DNA from: Citricoccus muralis
GTDB lineage: Bacteria > Actinomycetota > Actinomycetes > Actinomycetales > Micrococcaceae
DNA length: 64,000 nt
NCBI RefSeq assembly: GCF_029637705.1
Contig: NZ_CP121252.1
Span: forward strand, 2,046,001-2,110,000
Direction of reading: 5' to 3'
Both the position numbers and the translations under genes were made by a program. Positions within the stretch are counted from its first letter, which is position 1. Each line of letters starts with the position of its first letter. This document shows, piece after piece, positions 9,259-17,531 of the stretch. The notes under the pieces are model-generated. The model searched no databases, was not told the origin of the DNA, and saw only the letters and a program-made list of their open reading frames with translations.

Positions 9259-10020
9259 GTGAGCACGTATCTGCCGTAGCTGCCCGCCGCTCAGCGGGCT
9301 CCTGCGGTACGGACCTTGATCGATATTCTGAGCGAAACCGCCCGAGAACACCCGGAGGCCCCGGCCCTGGACGACGGCGACTCCGTTCTGTCCTATGCGG
9401 AGCTACTCGACGAGGTCAAGACGCTGGGCCGCGACCTGTACGCCGCCGGCATCGGTGCCGGAGACCGGGTGGGCGTGCGCGGCTGGTGTTTTCCTAGGCG
9501 AAGGTCGCTGCGATTCTGACGTCCGGGGAGATCCAGGTCAGCGATTCCCGTCCCCGTCCCTTCCCGGAGCCGCGATTGCCCGGGCCCAACGACGACGCCT
9601 GGATGATCTTCACCTCCAGCTCGACCGGCACCCCGAGGGGTGTGGCCGTGACCCACCGCAACACCGCAGCTTTTGTGGATGCCGAGGCGCGGATTTTCCT
9701 GCAGCCGGCCCCCTTGGGTCCCGGCGACCTGGTGCTCGCCGGGCTATCGGTGACTTTTGACGCCTCCCGTGAGGAAATGTGGCTGGCCTGGCGATCGGGC
9801 GCCTGCCTGCTGCCCGCCCCGCGCTCCCTGGTTCGCTCCGGCATGGACCTTGGCCCCTGGCTGGTGTCCCGCTCGATCAATGTGGTCTCCACCGTGCCGA
9901 CCCTGGTCGCACTGTGGCCGCCGGAAGCCCTGGAAAACGTGCGCCCATTGATTTTCGGCGGTGAGGCCTGCCCGTCCGATCTGGCGGCACGGTTGGCCGA
10001 GGACGAACGCCTGCGTCGTC
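9259..10020 (+). pseudogene. decayed adenylation domain of a Pls/PosA-family non-ribosomal peptide synthetase
   Basis: Remnant of the 5' end of a large peptide synthetase. From a GTG at 9259, with GAAGGAAGG before it, the frame reads VSTYLP and then an in-frame amber codon (9277-9279). The same frame continues into a typical adenylation-domain start (LIDILSETAREHPE, SYAELLDEV, GAGDRVGVR). Near 9478-9497 a deletion of roughly 45 codons shifts the frame. The next part resumes with DDAWMIFTSSSTGTPRGVAV (core motif A3), ending in STVPTLVALWPPEAL and FGGEACPSDLAARL. Similarity stops near 10010, just before the end of pheT. The wording of the motifs resembles epsilon-poly-lysine synthetase (Pls) more than ordinary NRPS domains. 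At least three disabling lesions make it non-functional. Confidence 0.85.
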
Positions 10021-10045
10021 GCCCAGCCAGATGGTGGTCACCGGG

Positions 10046-12604
10046 TCAGCGCTGGACGGCACCGAACCGCTCGACGGCTGCCGCAGTAGCCGCGGCACGG
10101 GCCTCCGAGGCCTCGTCAGCGGTCAGGGTGCGGTCCGCGGCCCGGAAACGCAAACTGAAGGCGAGCGATTTCTTGCCTTCGTCCACGCCGGGTCCTTGGT
10201 ATACGTCGAACAGTGCGATCTCCTCGAGCAATTCGCCAGCCGCTGTGGCCAGAGTCTGCTGCACCTGGGCGGCCGCGATGTCGGCATCCACCACCAGCGC
10301 CACGTCCTGCGTGGTCGCGGGGAAAGTGGACAGCGGCTCGGCCTCGACCACATCCGGTGCGGTCGCGGCCAGAGCGTCCAGATCCAGTTCGACGGCGACA
10401 GTGCGGGCCGGCAGGTCGGAATTTTCCAGAAGCTTCGGCAACAGCTCCCCGGCGTAGCCGATCACGGTGCCGTCGGCCAACTGCAGGGCGGCGGTGCGAC
10501 CCGGGTGGAACGCTTGATGGGCGCCCTGCGCCACGGTGAGGGTGGCACCGAGCAGATCGGCAATGTCCAGGGCCGTGGATACGGCGTCCTGCCAGTCCCA
10601 GGGGCGCGGATCGTGGCCCGGCCCCGGGGCGGAGTCATGTCCGATAAACACGGCGGCCACGCGTTGCGGCTGGTTCGGGATGCCGGCGTTGAGCTCGGCC
10701 AGCACCTCGGGTGCAGGCAGTGCGCCCAGCGGCGGGATCTCGGAAGAACCCAGTCGCTCACCGGGCAGGAACACCTGACCCAGCTCGTACAGGGCCAAGT
10801 CGCGGAAGCCACGGCCGTGGTTGCGGCGTGCGGTTTCTAGCAGTCCGGGCAGCAGCGAGGTGCGCAGGTAACCAAACTCGGCGGAGATCGGGTTGGCCAG
10901 GTGCACGGCCGGCACGTCTGCCCCGGCGTCAGGGGTACCAAACTGCCGGTTCTGGGCCTCAGAGACGAACGGGTAGGCCAACGTCTCCACCAAGCCAGCA
11001 TCGGCCAGCCCCTGGGCCACCCGGCGGCGCTGGGCCTGGGTGCGGGTGAGCCCGCGGCCCGGCGGCGGCACCGGAACGGTAGCCGGAATGATGTCGTACC
11101 CGACGAGTCGGGCGATCTCCTCGATGAGGTCTTCCGGGATGGCCAGGTCGTGCCGCCAGGTCGGCGGGGTCACGTTGATTGCGTCTTCGCCCGACGAGGT
11201 CTGGGTGCGCTCGACGGTGGCCCCAATCTGTTCCAGCACGGAAACGATCTGCTCGGCCGGGTAGTCCACGCCTATCAGCCTGGACGGCGCCTGCAACGGC
11301 AAGGTGATGGCCACCGGTTCCGGGCGCTGTCCGACGTCGGTGATGCCGGGGGCTGCGGTACCGCCGGCCAGTTCCACCAGCAACTGCACGGCCCGCTCGG
11401 CGGCCTTATCGGCCACCTCCCAGTCCACGCCGCGCTCATTGCGCTTGGACGCTTCCGAAGGCAGCTTGTGGCGACGCCGGGTCCGGCCGATGGAGACCGG
11501 GTCGAAGTGGGCGGATTCGATGACGATCGTGGTGGTCTCATCCCCCACCTCGGTGTCCGCGCCGCCCATGACGCCGGCCAGGCCGATGGGACCGCGATCG
11601 TCGGTGATCAGCAGATCCTCGGTGTTCAGGCTGCGCTGCTTATCGTCAAGGGTCACCAAGGTTTCGCCCTGCAGGGCCCGGCGCACCACGATCTCGCCGG
11701 AGAGCTTGTCGCCGTCGTAGAAGTGCAGTGGCTGACCGAGTTCCCACATCACGTAGTTGGAGATGTCCACGGGCAAGGAGATGGAGCGCATCCCGGCCAG
11801 GCGCAAACGCTGTGCCATCCAGGCCGGGGTGGGACGGGTGGTGTCGATGCCGGTGACGGTACGGGTGACGAACCGGTCGCAGCCGGGCACCCCGTAGATG
11901 GGGGCAGCGTCATCAAGGCGCACCGGATAGCCCTCGCCGTCGGCTGCCGGGGGCTGAACCTGCCCGGCAGGGTCGGTGAAGGTCCCGCCGGTGGCGTGGC
12001 TGTATTCACGAGCCACCCCGCGGATGGAGAACGCGTAGGAGCGGTCTGCCGTCACGTTGATCTCGGCGGCCTCGTCGTCCAGGTGCAGCAGGGAGTGCAC
12101 ATCGGTGCCGACCTCGGGGTCCAGGCCCCATTCGGAGAGGACGATGATGCCGTCGTGGACATCCCCTAAGCCCAGCTCGCGGGCCGAGGCGATCATCCCG
12201 GCAGAAACATGACCGTAGGTCTTGCGCGGGGAGATCCGGAAGTCTCCGGGCAGCACGGCCCCGGGCAGGGTGACGATCACTTTGTCGCCCACGGTGAAGT
12301 TGTGCGCGCCGCACACCACGCCCTGCACGCCGGAGGGGTCGATGCCGTCGCCGGTGAGGGTCTGCTCGGTGCCTTCGGGCACCACACGCACCTGGCACCA
12401 GTTGATAGTCTTGCCGTTCTTCTGAGGCTCGGGCGTCATCTCGAGCACTTCGCCGACGACGATGGGCCCGGTCAACTCGTCGGAAGGGCGGTGCACGTCC
12501 TCTTCTTCAAAACCAACGCGCACCAGATCGGCCATGACCGACTCAGCGGTGGCATCAGTGGCGACGGGGACGAATTCACCCAGCCAAGACAGCGGGATAC
12601 GCAT
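10046..12604 (-). CDS. pheT: phenylalanine-tRNA ligase beta subunit
   Basis: An 852-residue subunit of the (alpha-beta)2 enzyme that charges tRNA-Phe. It starts MRIPLSWLGEFVPV. An OB-fold tRNA-binding domain follows (about 40-150, ending near VHDGIIVLSEW), then the B3/B4 editing domain, the B5 domain (about 410-490, including ERGVDWEVADKAAERAVQLL), and a C-terminal ferredoxin-like anticodon-binding domain (LSTFPATTQDVALVVD to ERFGAVQR). It begins three bases after pheS, so the two are cotranscribed. Its 3' end abuts the peptide-synthetase remnant. Confidence 0.97.
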   Translation of the reverse strand: MRIPLSWLGEFVPVATDATAESVMADLVRVGFEEEDVHRPSDELTGPIVVGEVLEMTPEPQKNGKTINWCQVRVVPEGTEQTLTGDGIDPSGVQGVVCGAHNFTVGDKVIVTLPGAVLPGDFRISPRKTYGHVSAGMIASARELGLGDVHDGIIVLSEWGLDPEVGTDVHSLLHLDDEAAEINVTADRSYAFSIRGVAREYSHATGGTFTDPAGQVQPPAADGEGYPVRLDDAAPIYGVPGCDRFVTRTVTGIDTTRPTPAWMAQRLRLAGMRSISLPVDISNYVMWELGQPLHFYDGDKLSGEIVVRRALQGETLVTLDDKQRSLNTEDLLITDDRGPIGLAGVMGGADTEVGDETTTIVIESAHFDPVSIGRTRRRHKLPSEASKRNERGVDWEVADKAAERAVQLLVELAGGTAAPGITDVGQRPEPVAITLPLQAPSRLIGVDYPAEQIVSVLEQIGATVERTQTSSGEDAINVTPPTWRHDLAIPEDLIEEIARLVGYDIIPATVPVPPPGRGLTRTQAQRRRVAQGLADAGLVETLAYPFVSEAQNRQFGTPDAGADVPAVHLANPISAEFGYLRTSLLPGLLETARRNHGRGFRDLALYELGQVFLPGERLGSSEIPPLGALPAPEVLAELNAGIPNQPQRVAAVFIGHDSAPGPGHDPRPWDWQDAVSTALDIADLLGATLTVAQGAHQAFHPGRTAALQLADGTVIGYAGELLPKLLENSDLPARTVAVELDLDALAATAPDVVEAEPLSTFPATTQDVALVVDADIAAAQVQQTLATAAGELLEEIALFDVYQGPGVDEGKKSLAFSLRFRAADRTLTADEASEARAAATAAAVERFGAVQR

Positions 12605-12607
12605 GAA

Positions 12608-13693
12608 TCAAATCTCCATTCCGAAGTGCTGGGAGAAGCGGATATCGCCTTCGATCATGTCGCGCATATCGGACACGTCGTTGCGGAACATCAGGGTGCG
12701 TTCGATGCCCATACCGAACGCGAAACCGGAAAACTCCTCCGGGTCCAGTCCGGCGGCACGCAGCACGTTGGGGTGCACCATGCCGCAGCCGCCCCATTCG
12801 ATCCACTGGGGACCGCCTTTGGCGCCGGGGTGCCAGATGTCCATCTCGGCGGAGGGCTCGGTGAACGGGAAGAAATTCGGGCGGAGACGGATCTCGGCTT
12901 CGGGGCCGAACATCTGCCGGGCGAAGTACTCTAGGGTGCCGCGCAGATCCGCCATCGTCAGCCCACGGTCAATAGCAAGCCCCTCGAATTGGTGGAACAC
13001 CGGAGTGTGGGTGGCGTCCAGCTCATCGGTGCGGAAGGTGCGTCCCGGGCACAGCACGTACACCGGTGCGCCGCGTTCGATCATGGAGCGGACCTGCACC
13101 GGGGAGGTGTGAGTGCGCAACAGCAGGTGCGCTTCGGCGGGCTCCACGAAGAACGTGTCCTGCATTTCGCGGGCCGGATGATCGGGCAGGAAGTTCAGCG
13201 CGTCGAAGTTGAACCACTCGCTCTCCAGCTCGGGCCCCTCGGCAATCTCCCACCCCATGCCGATGAAAATGTCCGAGACTCGCTCCTGCAGCACCGACAG
13301 CGGGTGACGAGCCCCCACGCGACGACGACGCACAGCCGTGGTGACGTCTACAGTCTCTTCGACCAGCATGCGCGCGGCGTATTCTTCTTCCAACACCTGG
13401 GTGCGGGCCGCCAGCGCCTGGTTGATCCGGCCGCGGGCCTGGCCCATGGTCTTACCAGCGGTTGCCTTGTCTTCCTTGGCCAGAGAACCGATGGCGCGGT
13501 TGGCCAAGGTCAGCGGAGCCTTATCACCGGTGTGCGCCAGGCGAGCCGTCTTCAGCTCGTCCAGGGTGGTGGCTGCGTCGAATGCGTCCAGGGCCACCTG
13601 CACGCTGGCCTGGACGGCCTCGGCATCGGTCGGCGAAGGGATCTCGACGCGATCGGGACTCTGTGGGTCCGTCACGGAGGACTGGTCGGACAT
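12608..13693 (-). CDS. pheS: phenylalanine-tRNA ligase alpha subunit
   Basis: A 361-residue catalytic subunit. An N-terminal coiled-coil arm (about 25-110) contacts tRNA-Phe. The class II synthetase core follows: motif 2 region around THTSPVQVRSMIE and CPGRTFRTDE, and motif 3 GFAFGMGIERTLM near the C-terminus. The start MSDQSSVTD was chosen over one four codons upstream; both are possible. No T-box or leader peptide is evident in the 117 bases upstream, which are shared with a divergent plus-strand gene. Confidence 0.97.
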   Translation of the reverse strand: MSDQSSVTDPQSPDRVEIPSPTDAEAVQASVQVALDAFDAATTLDELKTARLAHTGDKAPLTLANRAIGSLAKEDKATAGKTMGQARGRINQALAARTQVLEEEYAARMLVEETVDVTTAVRRRRVGARHPLSVLQERVSDIFIGMGWEIAEGPELESEWFNFDALNFLPDHPAREMQDTFFVEPAEAHLLLRTHTSPVQVRSMIERGAPVYVLCPGRTFRTDELDATHTPVFHQFEGLAIDRGLTMADLRGTLEYFARQMFGPEAEIRLRPNFFPFTEPSAEMDIWHPGAKGGPQWIEWGGCGMVHPNVLRAAGLDPEEFSGFAFGMGIERTLMFRNDVSDMRDMIEGDIRFSQHFGMEI

Positions 13694-13810
13694 TTCGAAG
13701 CACACGCCTTTGATACTCGTACGGCTGGTTCAGGGGAACGAAGCACAGTCTATCGACTCCGCCCCGAGCCACACGACACGTGTTCCGACGTGTCCGGTAG
13801 GGTTCACCTC

Positions 13811-14233
13811 ATGTCGACGGTGCGGACCTGGTGGAATCTCCTCAACGGCTCCACCGTGCTCGGCCTGCTGATCGCCGTAGCCAGCAGAACCACCTTGCGT
13901 CCGGGCCCGCGAGGCACGCTGCTGGCTCAGGGATACACCTGGGGCTTCCCGAACGGCGGAGCGATCACCATCGGCAACGTGATCCTGGTCCGCCCCGGCG
14001 TACGCTGCACCGAGGCGCTACTACGCCACGAGGACCGTCACGTCAGCCAGTACGCGTTCTGCTTAGGGCTCCCCTTCCTCATCCTCTACGCGGTCAGTGT
14101 TGCGGTGTCTCTGGCAGTGTGCGGGGATACCGCGAGCGCGAACCCCTTCGAACGTGCCGCGGGCCTGGCCGACGGCGGATATCGAGCCCATCCTCCCAGG
14201 TGGCGGCGGACACACCGTAGAATCAGCACATGA
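13811..14233 (+). CDS. small membrane protein with an HEXXH motif
   Basis: A 140-residue protein with a hydrophobic N-terminal segment (about 13-25), the sequence LLRHEDRHVSQYAFCLGLP with a zinc-protease-type HEXXH at residues 73-77, and a second hydrophobic helix (about 82-103). The C-terminus includes NPFERAAGLADGGYR. HEXXH followed by VSQY recalls the DUF4157 type of putative metallopeptidase, but the protein is too short to be sure it is an active enzyme. Its stop codon overlaps the start of the response regulator (ATGA), so it is probably cotranscribed with the two-component system. Confidence 0.75.
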   Translation: MSTVRTWWNLLNGSTVLGLLIAVASRTTLRPGPRGTLLAQGYTWGFPNGGAITIGNVILVRPGVRCTEALLRHEDRHVSQYAFCLGLPFLILYAVSVAVSLAVCGDTASANPFERAAGLADGGYRAHPPRWRRTHRRIST

Positions 14234-14922
14234 TCCGAGTTCTGCTGGTCGAAGACGATACGCGCCTGGCCAGCGCCCTGGCCGATGTGCTGGAGAGTCA
14301 CGGTTTCGCCGTCACCTCCGTGAGCACCGGCGCCGCCGCGCTGTCCGCAGACACCGCCGACCTCGTGCTGCTGGATCTGGGGCTGCCCGATATGGACGGG
14401 CTCGAAGTGCTCTCGGGTCTGCGCGCTCGCTACGACATGCGCGATGCCGGGATCATCGTGCTCACCGCCCGCGGCCAGACGGTGGATCGTATCCAGGGGT
14501 TGCGGGCCGGAGCAGATGATTACCTGTCTAAACCCGTGAGCATCGCCGAGCTCACCGCACGCATCGAAGCCGTGGCACGTCGCATGACCCGGTCCCGACC
14601 CACCACGTTGCGTGCGGGCGTACTCGAGCTGGACCTGGGCGCTAGCGAGGCCCGGGTCTCGGGCACCGCACTGAGCCTCACCGTCAAGGAGTTCGAGCTG
14701 CTGGCGGCACTGATGGAAGACCACGGGCGCACCGTGCACCGCGACCGGCTGCTGCTCCGCGTCTGGCGCACCGTCTATCCCAGCACCGCGCGTTCGCTCG
14801 AAGTCCACATCAGCGCCTTGCGCTCGAAACTCGCGGCCCTCGCCGACGACGACATGGTGCTCATCGAGACGGTGCGCGGCGTTGGATACCGGCTGATGGC
14901 CACCCCATGCACCGCCGGCTAA
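14230..14922 (+). CDS. OmpR/PhoB-family response regulator
   Basis: A 230-residue DNA-binding regulator. The receiver domain (1-118) has the acidic pair Asp9/Asp10, phospho-acceptor Asp49 in LVLLDLGLPDMDG, Thr79 and Lys101 (SKPVS). The winged-helix domain (about 130-225) ends with ARSLEVHISALRSKL and ETVRGVGYRL. OmpR-type regulators bind tandem repeats of about 11 bases, which is what lies at 17384-17412 in front of the neighbouring TAXI genes. It overlaps the kinase gene by 16 bases. The TctD-like role is inferred from context. Confidence 0.95.
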   Translation: MIRVLLVEDDTRLASALADVLESHGFAVTSVSTGAAALSADTADLVLLDLGLPDMDGLEVLSGLRARYDMRDAGIIVLTARGQTVDRIQGLRAGADDYLSKPVSIAELTARIEAVARRMTRSRPTTLRAGVLELDLGASEARVSGTALSLTVKEFELLAALMEDHGRTVHRDRLLLRVWRTVYPSTARSLEVHISALRSKLAALADDDMVLIETVRGVGYRLMATPCTAG

Positions 14923-16349
14923 CCGCCATCTACTTCACCCTGCTCGTGGTCGCCACCCTCGGGCTGGCTGTACCGCTGAGTGTCGCCGTCGTCGATCGCG
15001 CCACCCACACCCTGGTGATGGACCGCACAGCCGATGCCGCCCGGTTCGCCTCGCTCTCCGAGAACGCCATTCTCACCGGCCGGGTGGACTCCACCGAGGC
15101 CGAGCTGAGCATCTACGAACAGCTTTATGGGATCCGCGCAGTCGTGCTCGACGCCGACGCCCGGCTCGTGGCTGCTTCCTCTCCTGACGTGAGACTGCAG
15201 ACGCTCCAGGAAGCCGCCGGATTCGCCCCTGAGACTGCGGGATTACCCGGAGAAATTGTGATGACGGCACTGGCCGGGTTGCGCCAGGAATCCGAGCCGC
15301 GGATCTGGCCGTGGTCCGTCCGCCAGCTGCTCATCGCCGAGCCGATCAACACCGGTGATGAGACCGTCGGCGTGGTGGTCACCGCCTCGCCCACCGGTGA
15401 CCTCCACCGTTCCATCCTGTTGCAGTGGCTCATGATTGCCACGGGCGTGGCGCTGGCCCTGGTGCTAGGAGTATGGGCGGCACGCCCGCTCAGCCAGTGG
15501 GTGATGCGCCCGGTGGCACGGCTGGCCGATGCCGCCCAGGACATCAGCCGCGGCCGGTTGGATGCGCGCGTCTCCGAGCTGGACGGCCCCGGCGAGCTCA
15601 AGCACCTCGCCCACGCTTTCAACCAGATGAGCGCCACCATCACCGAGATCCTGGACCGTCAGCGTCACTTCGTCGCTTACGCCAGTCATCAAATCCGCAA
15701 CCCGCTGGCCGGTGTGCGACTGCGCGTCGAAGCCCTCGGCGCCGCGCTTCCTCCGGAACGACTGCCCGCTCACCGCGCCGCGCTGGAAGAACTCGACCGC
15801 CTCACCCGCACCTGTGAAGGCCTGCTGAATCTCGCCCGCGCCGCCGACGTCGACCCTGAGAAAGTGCTGGTCCCCCTGCACGCCGTCGCCCTGCAGCGGC
15901 AGCGGGCCTGGGAACCGGTCGCCGCCCGCCGTGAGGCCCGCGTAGAGGTCGAGGTACCGGAGGACCTGGCCGTGCACCTCGTCGAGCACACCCTGGATCA
16001 GACGCTGGATGTGCTCATCGACAACGCGCTGAAATTCGGAGGCGACGGTGTCACCGTGACCTTGCAGGCGCGTCGGCTCGCGGAGGGCACCGTGGAATTG
16101 ATCGTCGACGACGACGGGCCGGGCATCCCCACCGAACTACTCGAGCAAGCCTTGGTGCCCTTCTGGCGCAACGGCACCGCCCGAAATGCCGCTGGTCTCG
16201 ACGTCGCTGGTGGGGCCGGACTCGGACTGTCCATCGTCGTCACCCTCCTGGAGCTCGACGAGGGCACTCTCACTTTGGAGACGCGATCCCCGCACGGGCT
16301 CCGCGCGGTGGTCCGGCTACCCGCCGCCACGGCCGCCCTGGATCACTGA
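14907..16349 (+). CDS. membrane sensor histidine kinase (TctE/QseC-like)
   Basis: A 480-residue kinase paired with the regulator just upstream. Transmembrane helix 1 covers about residues 5-27. An extracytoplasmic sensor region (about 28-167) follows, then helix 2 (about 168-190) and a HAMP linker. The HisKA box has phospho-acceptor His261 in YASHQIRNPLAGV, a variant of the usual SHELRTPL. The HATPase domain has DNALKFGG (N box), DDDGPGIP (G1) and GGAGLGLSIV (G2). It converges on a TAXI solute-binding protein gene one base away, so the ligand may be what that transporter carries. That link is inference. Confidence 0.94.
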   Translation: MHRRLTAIYFTLLVVATLGLAVPLSVAVVDRATHTLVMDRTADAARFASLSENAILTGRVDSTEAELSIYEQLYGIRAVVLDADARLVAASSPDVRLQTLQEAAGFAPETAGLPGEIVMTALAGLRQESEPRIWPWSVRQLLIAEPINTGDETVGVVVTASPTGDLHRSILLQWLMIATGVALALVLGVWAARPLSQWVMRPVARLADAAQDISRGRLDARVSELDGPGELKHLAHAFNQMSATITEILDRQRHFVAYASHQIRNPLAGVRLRVEALGAALPPERLPAHRAALEELDRLTRTCEGLLNLARAADVDPEKVLVPLHAVALQRQRAWEPVAARREARVEVEVPEDLAVHLVEHTLDQTLDVLIDNALKFGGDGVTVTLQARRLAEGTVELIVDDDGPGIPTELLEQALVPFWRNGTARNAAGLDVAGGAGLGLSIVVTLLELDEGTLTLETRSPHGLRAVVRLPAATAALDH

Positions 16350-16350
16350 T

Positions 16351-17373
16351 TCAGTTCTCCAAGGCAGAACGATGCGCTACTTTGGCCCGTTCGTAGTAGT
16401 TCACCGCGCCCTCGTGCAGTGGCACCGGTAGCGTCCCGATCGCCGTACGTTCACTGAGCTGCCGGATCCCGGGATGCACCTGCACCAAATCCGCGCGGGA
16501 ATCGAACAGCGTCTCAGTCAGCTGCTCCACCGTTTTGGTGCCCAAATCCTCACGCACCACCAGCAGACTGGAGATTCCCACCGATCGCACCCCGGGCACC
16601 CCGGGGTAGGTGTCCACCGGGATCGGCACCTCCTCGAAGTGCGCCCCGTGTCGTTCCGTCAGCGGGGCCGCCCATTCGGAAAGATCAATCAATCGAACCG
16701 ACGTCCTTTCGGCCAGCTCCGTCACCGCTTGGGTCGGTACCCCGGCCGACCAGAAGAACGCGTCCACCCGCCCGTGTTCCAAGGCATGCACGGACTCTGT
16801 CAGGCTCATCGACACCGGCTGCACCGCGTCCGTCCCGGCCTCGGCGTCCAGCCCGGCGATCTCCAGAAACCGGTGGGCCAAAAATTCGGTGCCCGAGCCC
16901 GCCGCGCCCACCGAGAGCGTCCCGCCGGCGAGATCGGTGAGTTGCTCCACCGGACTGTCTTCGAGCACCACCAGGTGGGTGTGGTTGTCATAGAGTCTGG
17001 CCACCGTGCGAATCCCCAGCGGCTCCTCGAAGGGCCCCTCCCCGCTGACGGCCAGGGCGGTAATATCGGCGAGCGCGAAGCCCACATCTGCCTCACCGCT
17101 CGCCAGCATCTCCAGGTTCACCACCGACGCCGCCGTCTGCCGCGCCGTCACCTGTGCATCAGTGCCCTCGGTCGCATGCTGTAGCGCCTCCCCCAGCGAG
17201 TGATACACCCCGCCGGGCAATCCCGAGACCAACGTGAGCTGTTCGGGTGCGGCGCCACCACGTTCGTGCACGGTCCACCAGACACCACCACCGGCCAGCG
17301 CCACCACCGCGGCCAGGGAAACCACCATCCCGGCACGCACGCGTCGCCGCGGAGGGGCTGGCTGTTCCGTCAT
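16351..17373 (-). CDS. TAXI-family TRAP solute-binding protein (second copy, membrane-anchored)
   Basis: A 340-residue extracytoplasmic binding protein of the TRAP-associated TAXI family. It has an N-terminal arginine-rich cytoplasmic tip and one uncleaved-looking helix (about 15-35), with no lipobox, so it is probably tethered. The family pattern SGLPGGVYHSLGEAL, GEADVGFALADI and HPGIRQLSE is visible. It differs clearly from the lipoprotein copy at 17532. It lies back-to-tail against the histidine kinase and is divergent from the TRAP operon. A sensory role, presenting ligand to the kinase, is an alternative to transport. The start ATG is preceded by GAGG, which lies inside the 11-bp repeat region. 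Confidence 0.88.
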   Translation of the reverse strand: MTEQPAPPRRRVRAGMVVSLAAVVALAGGGVWWTVHERGGAAPEQLTLVSGLPGGVYHSLGEALQHATEGTDAQVTARQTAASVVNLEMLASGEADVGFALADITALAVSGEGPFEEPLGIRTVARLYDNHTHLVVLEDSPVEQLTDLAGGTLSVGAAGSGTEFLAHRFLEIAGLDAEAGTDAVQPVSMSLTESVHALEHGRVDAFFWSAGVPTQAVTELAERTSVRLIDLSEWAAPLTERHGAHFEEVPIPVDTYPGVPGVRSVGISSLLVVREDLGTKTVEQLTETLFDSRADLVQVHPGIRQLSERTAIGTLPVPLHEGAVNYYERAKVAHRSALEN

Positions 17374-17383
17374 CGTCGTTCTA

Positions 17384-17412
17384 CCTCAAGCCTTCCTCAA
17401 GTCTTCCTCAAG
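17384..17412. promoter_or_regulatory. three 11-bp direct repeats, putative response-regulator operator
   Basis: CCTCAAG occurs at 17384, 17395 and 17406, exactly 11 bases apart, each followed by a CT-rich tetramer (CCTT, TCTT, CTTT). One repeat per helical turn is the usual binding layout of OmpR-family regulators. The array starts 11 bases before the minus-strand TAXI gene and overlaps its ribosome-binding site, and it is about 120 bases before the plus-strand TAXI gene. Binding by the regulator at 14230-14922 is inferred. Confidence 0.65.
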
Positions 17413-17436
17413 CTTTCTCTCGGGACATGACTTCAG

Positions 17437-17483
17437 TGTGACACAGCTCATAGCGTGAAAGAGGCGACGTGACGTATCTCACG
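17437..17483. promoter_or_regulatory. two CRP-like palindromes in the TAXI-TRAP control region
   Basis: TGTGA-N6-TCATA lies at 17437-17452 and CGTGA-N6-TCACG at 17468-17483. Both match the TGTGA-N6-TCACA pattern of CRP/FNR-family regulators; the second has perfect arms. They start 31 bases apart, so they face the same side of the helix, and the second is about 48 bases before the TAXI lipoprotein start. Catabolite-type control of the transporter is inferred; no crp gene is in the window. Confidence 0.55.
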
Positions 17484-17531
17484 GTCTGCCGCTTCGACAG
17501 GATCACTCACCACCGAATCACAGGAGTCCTC

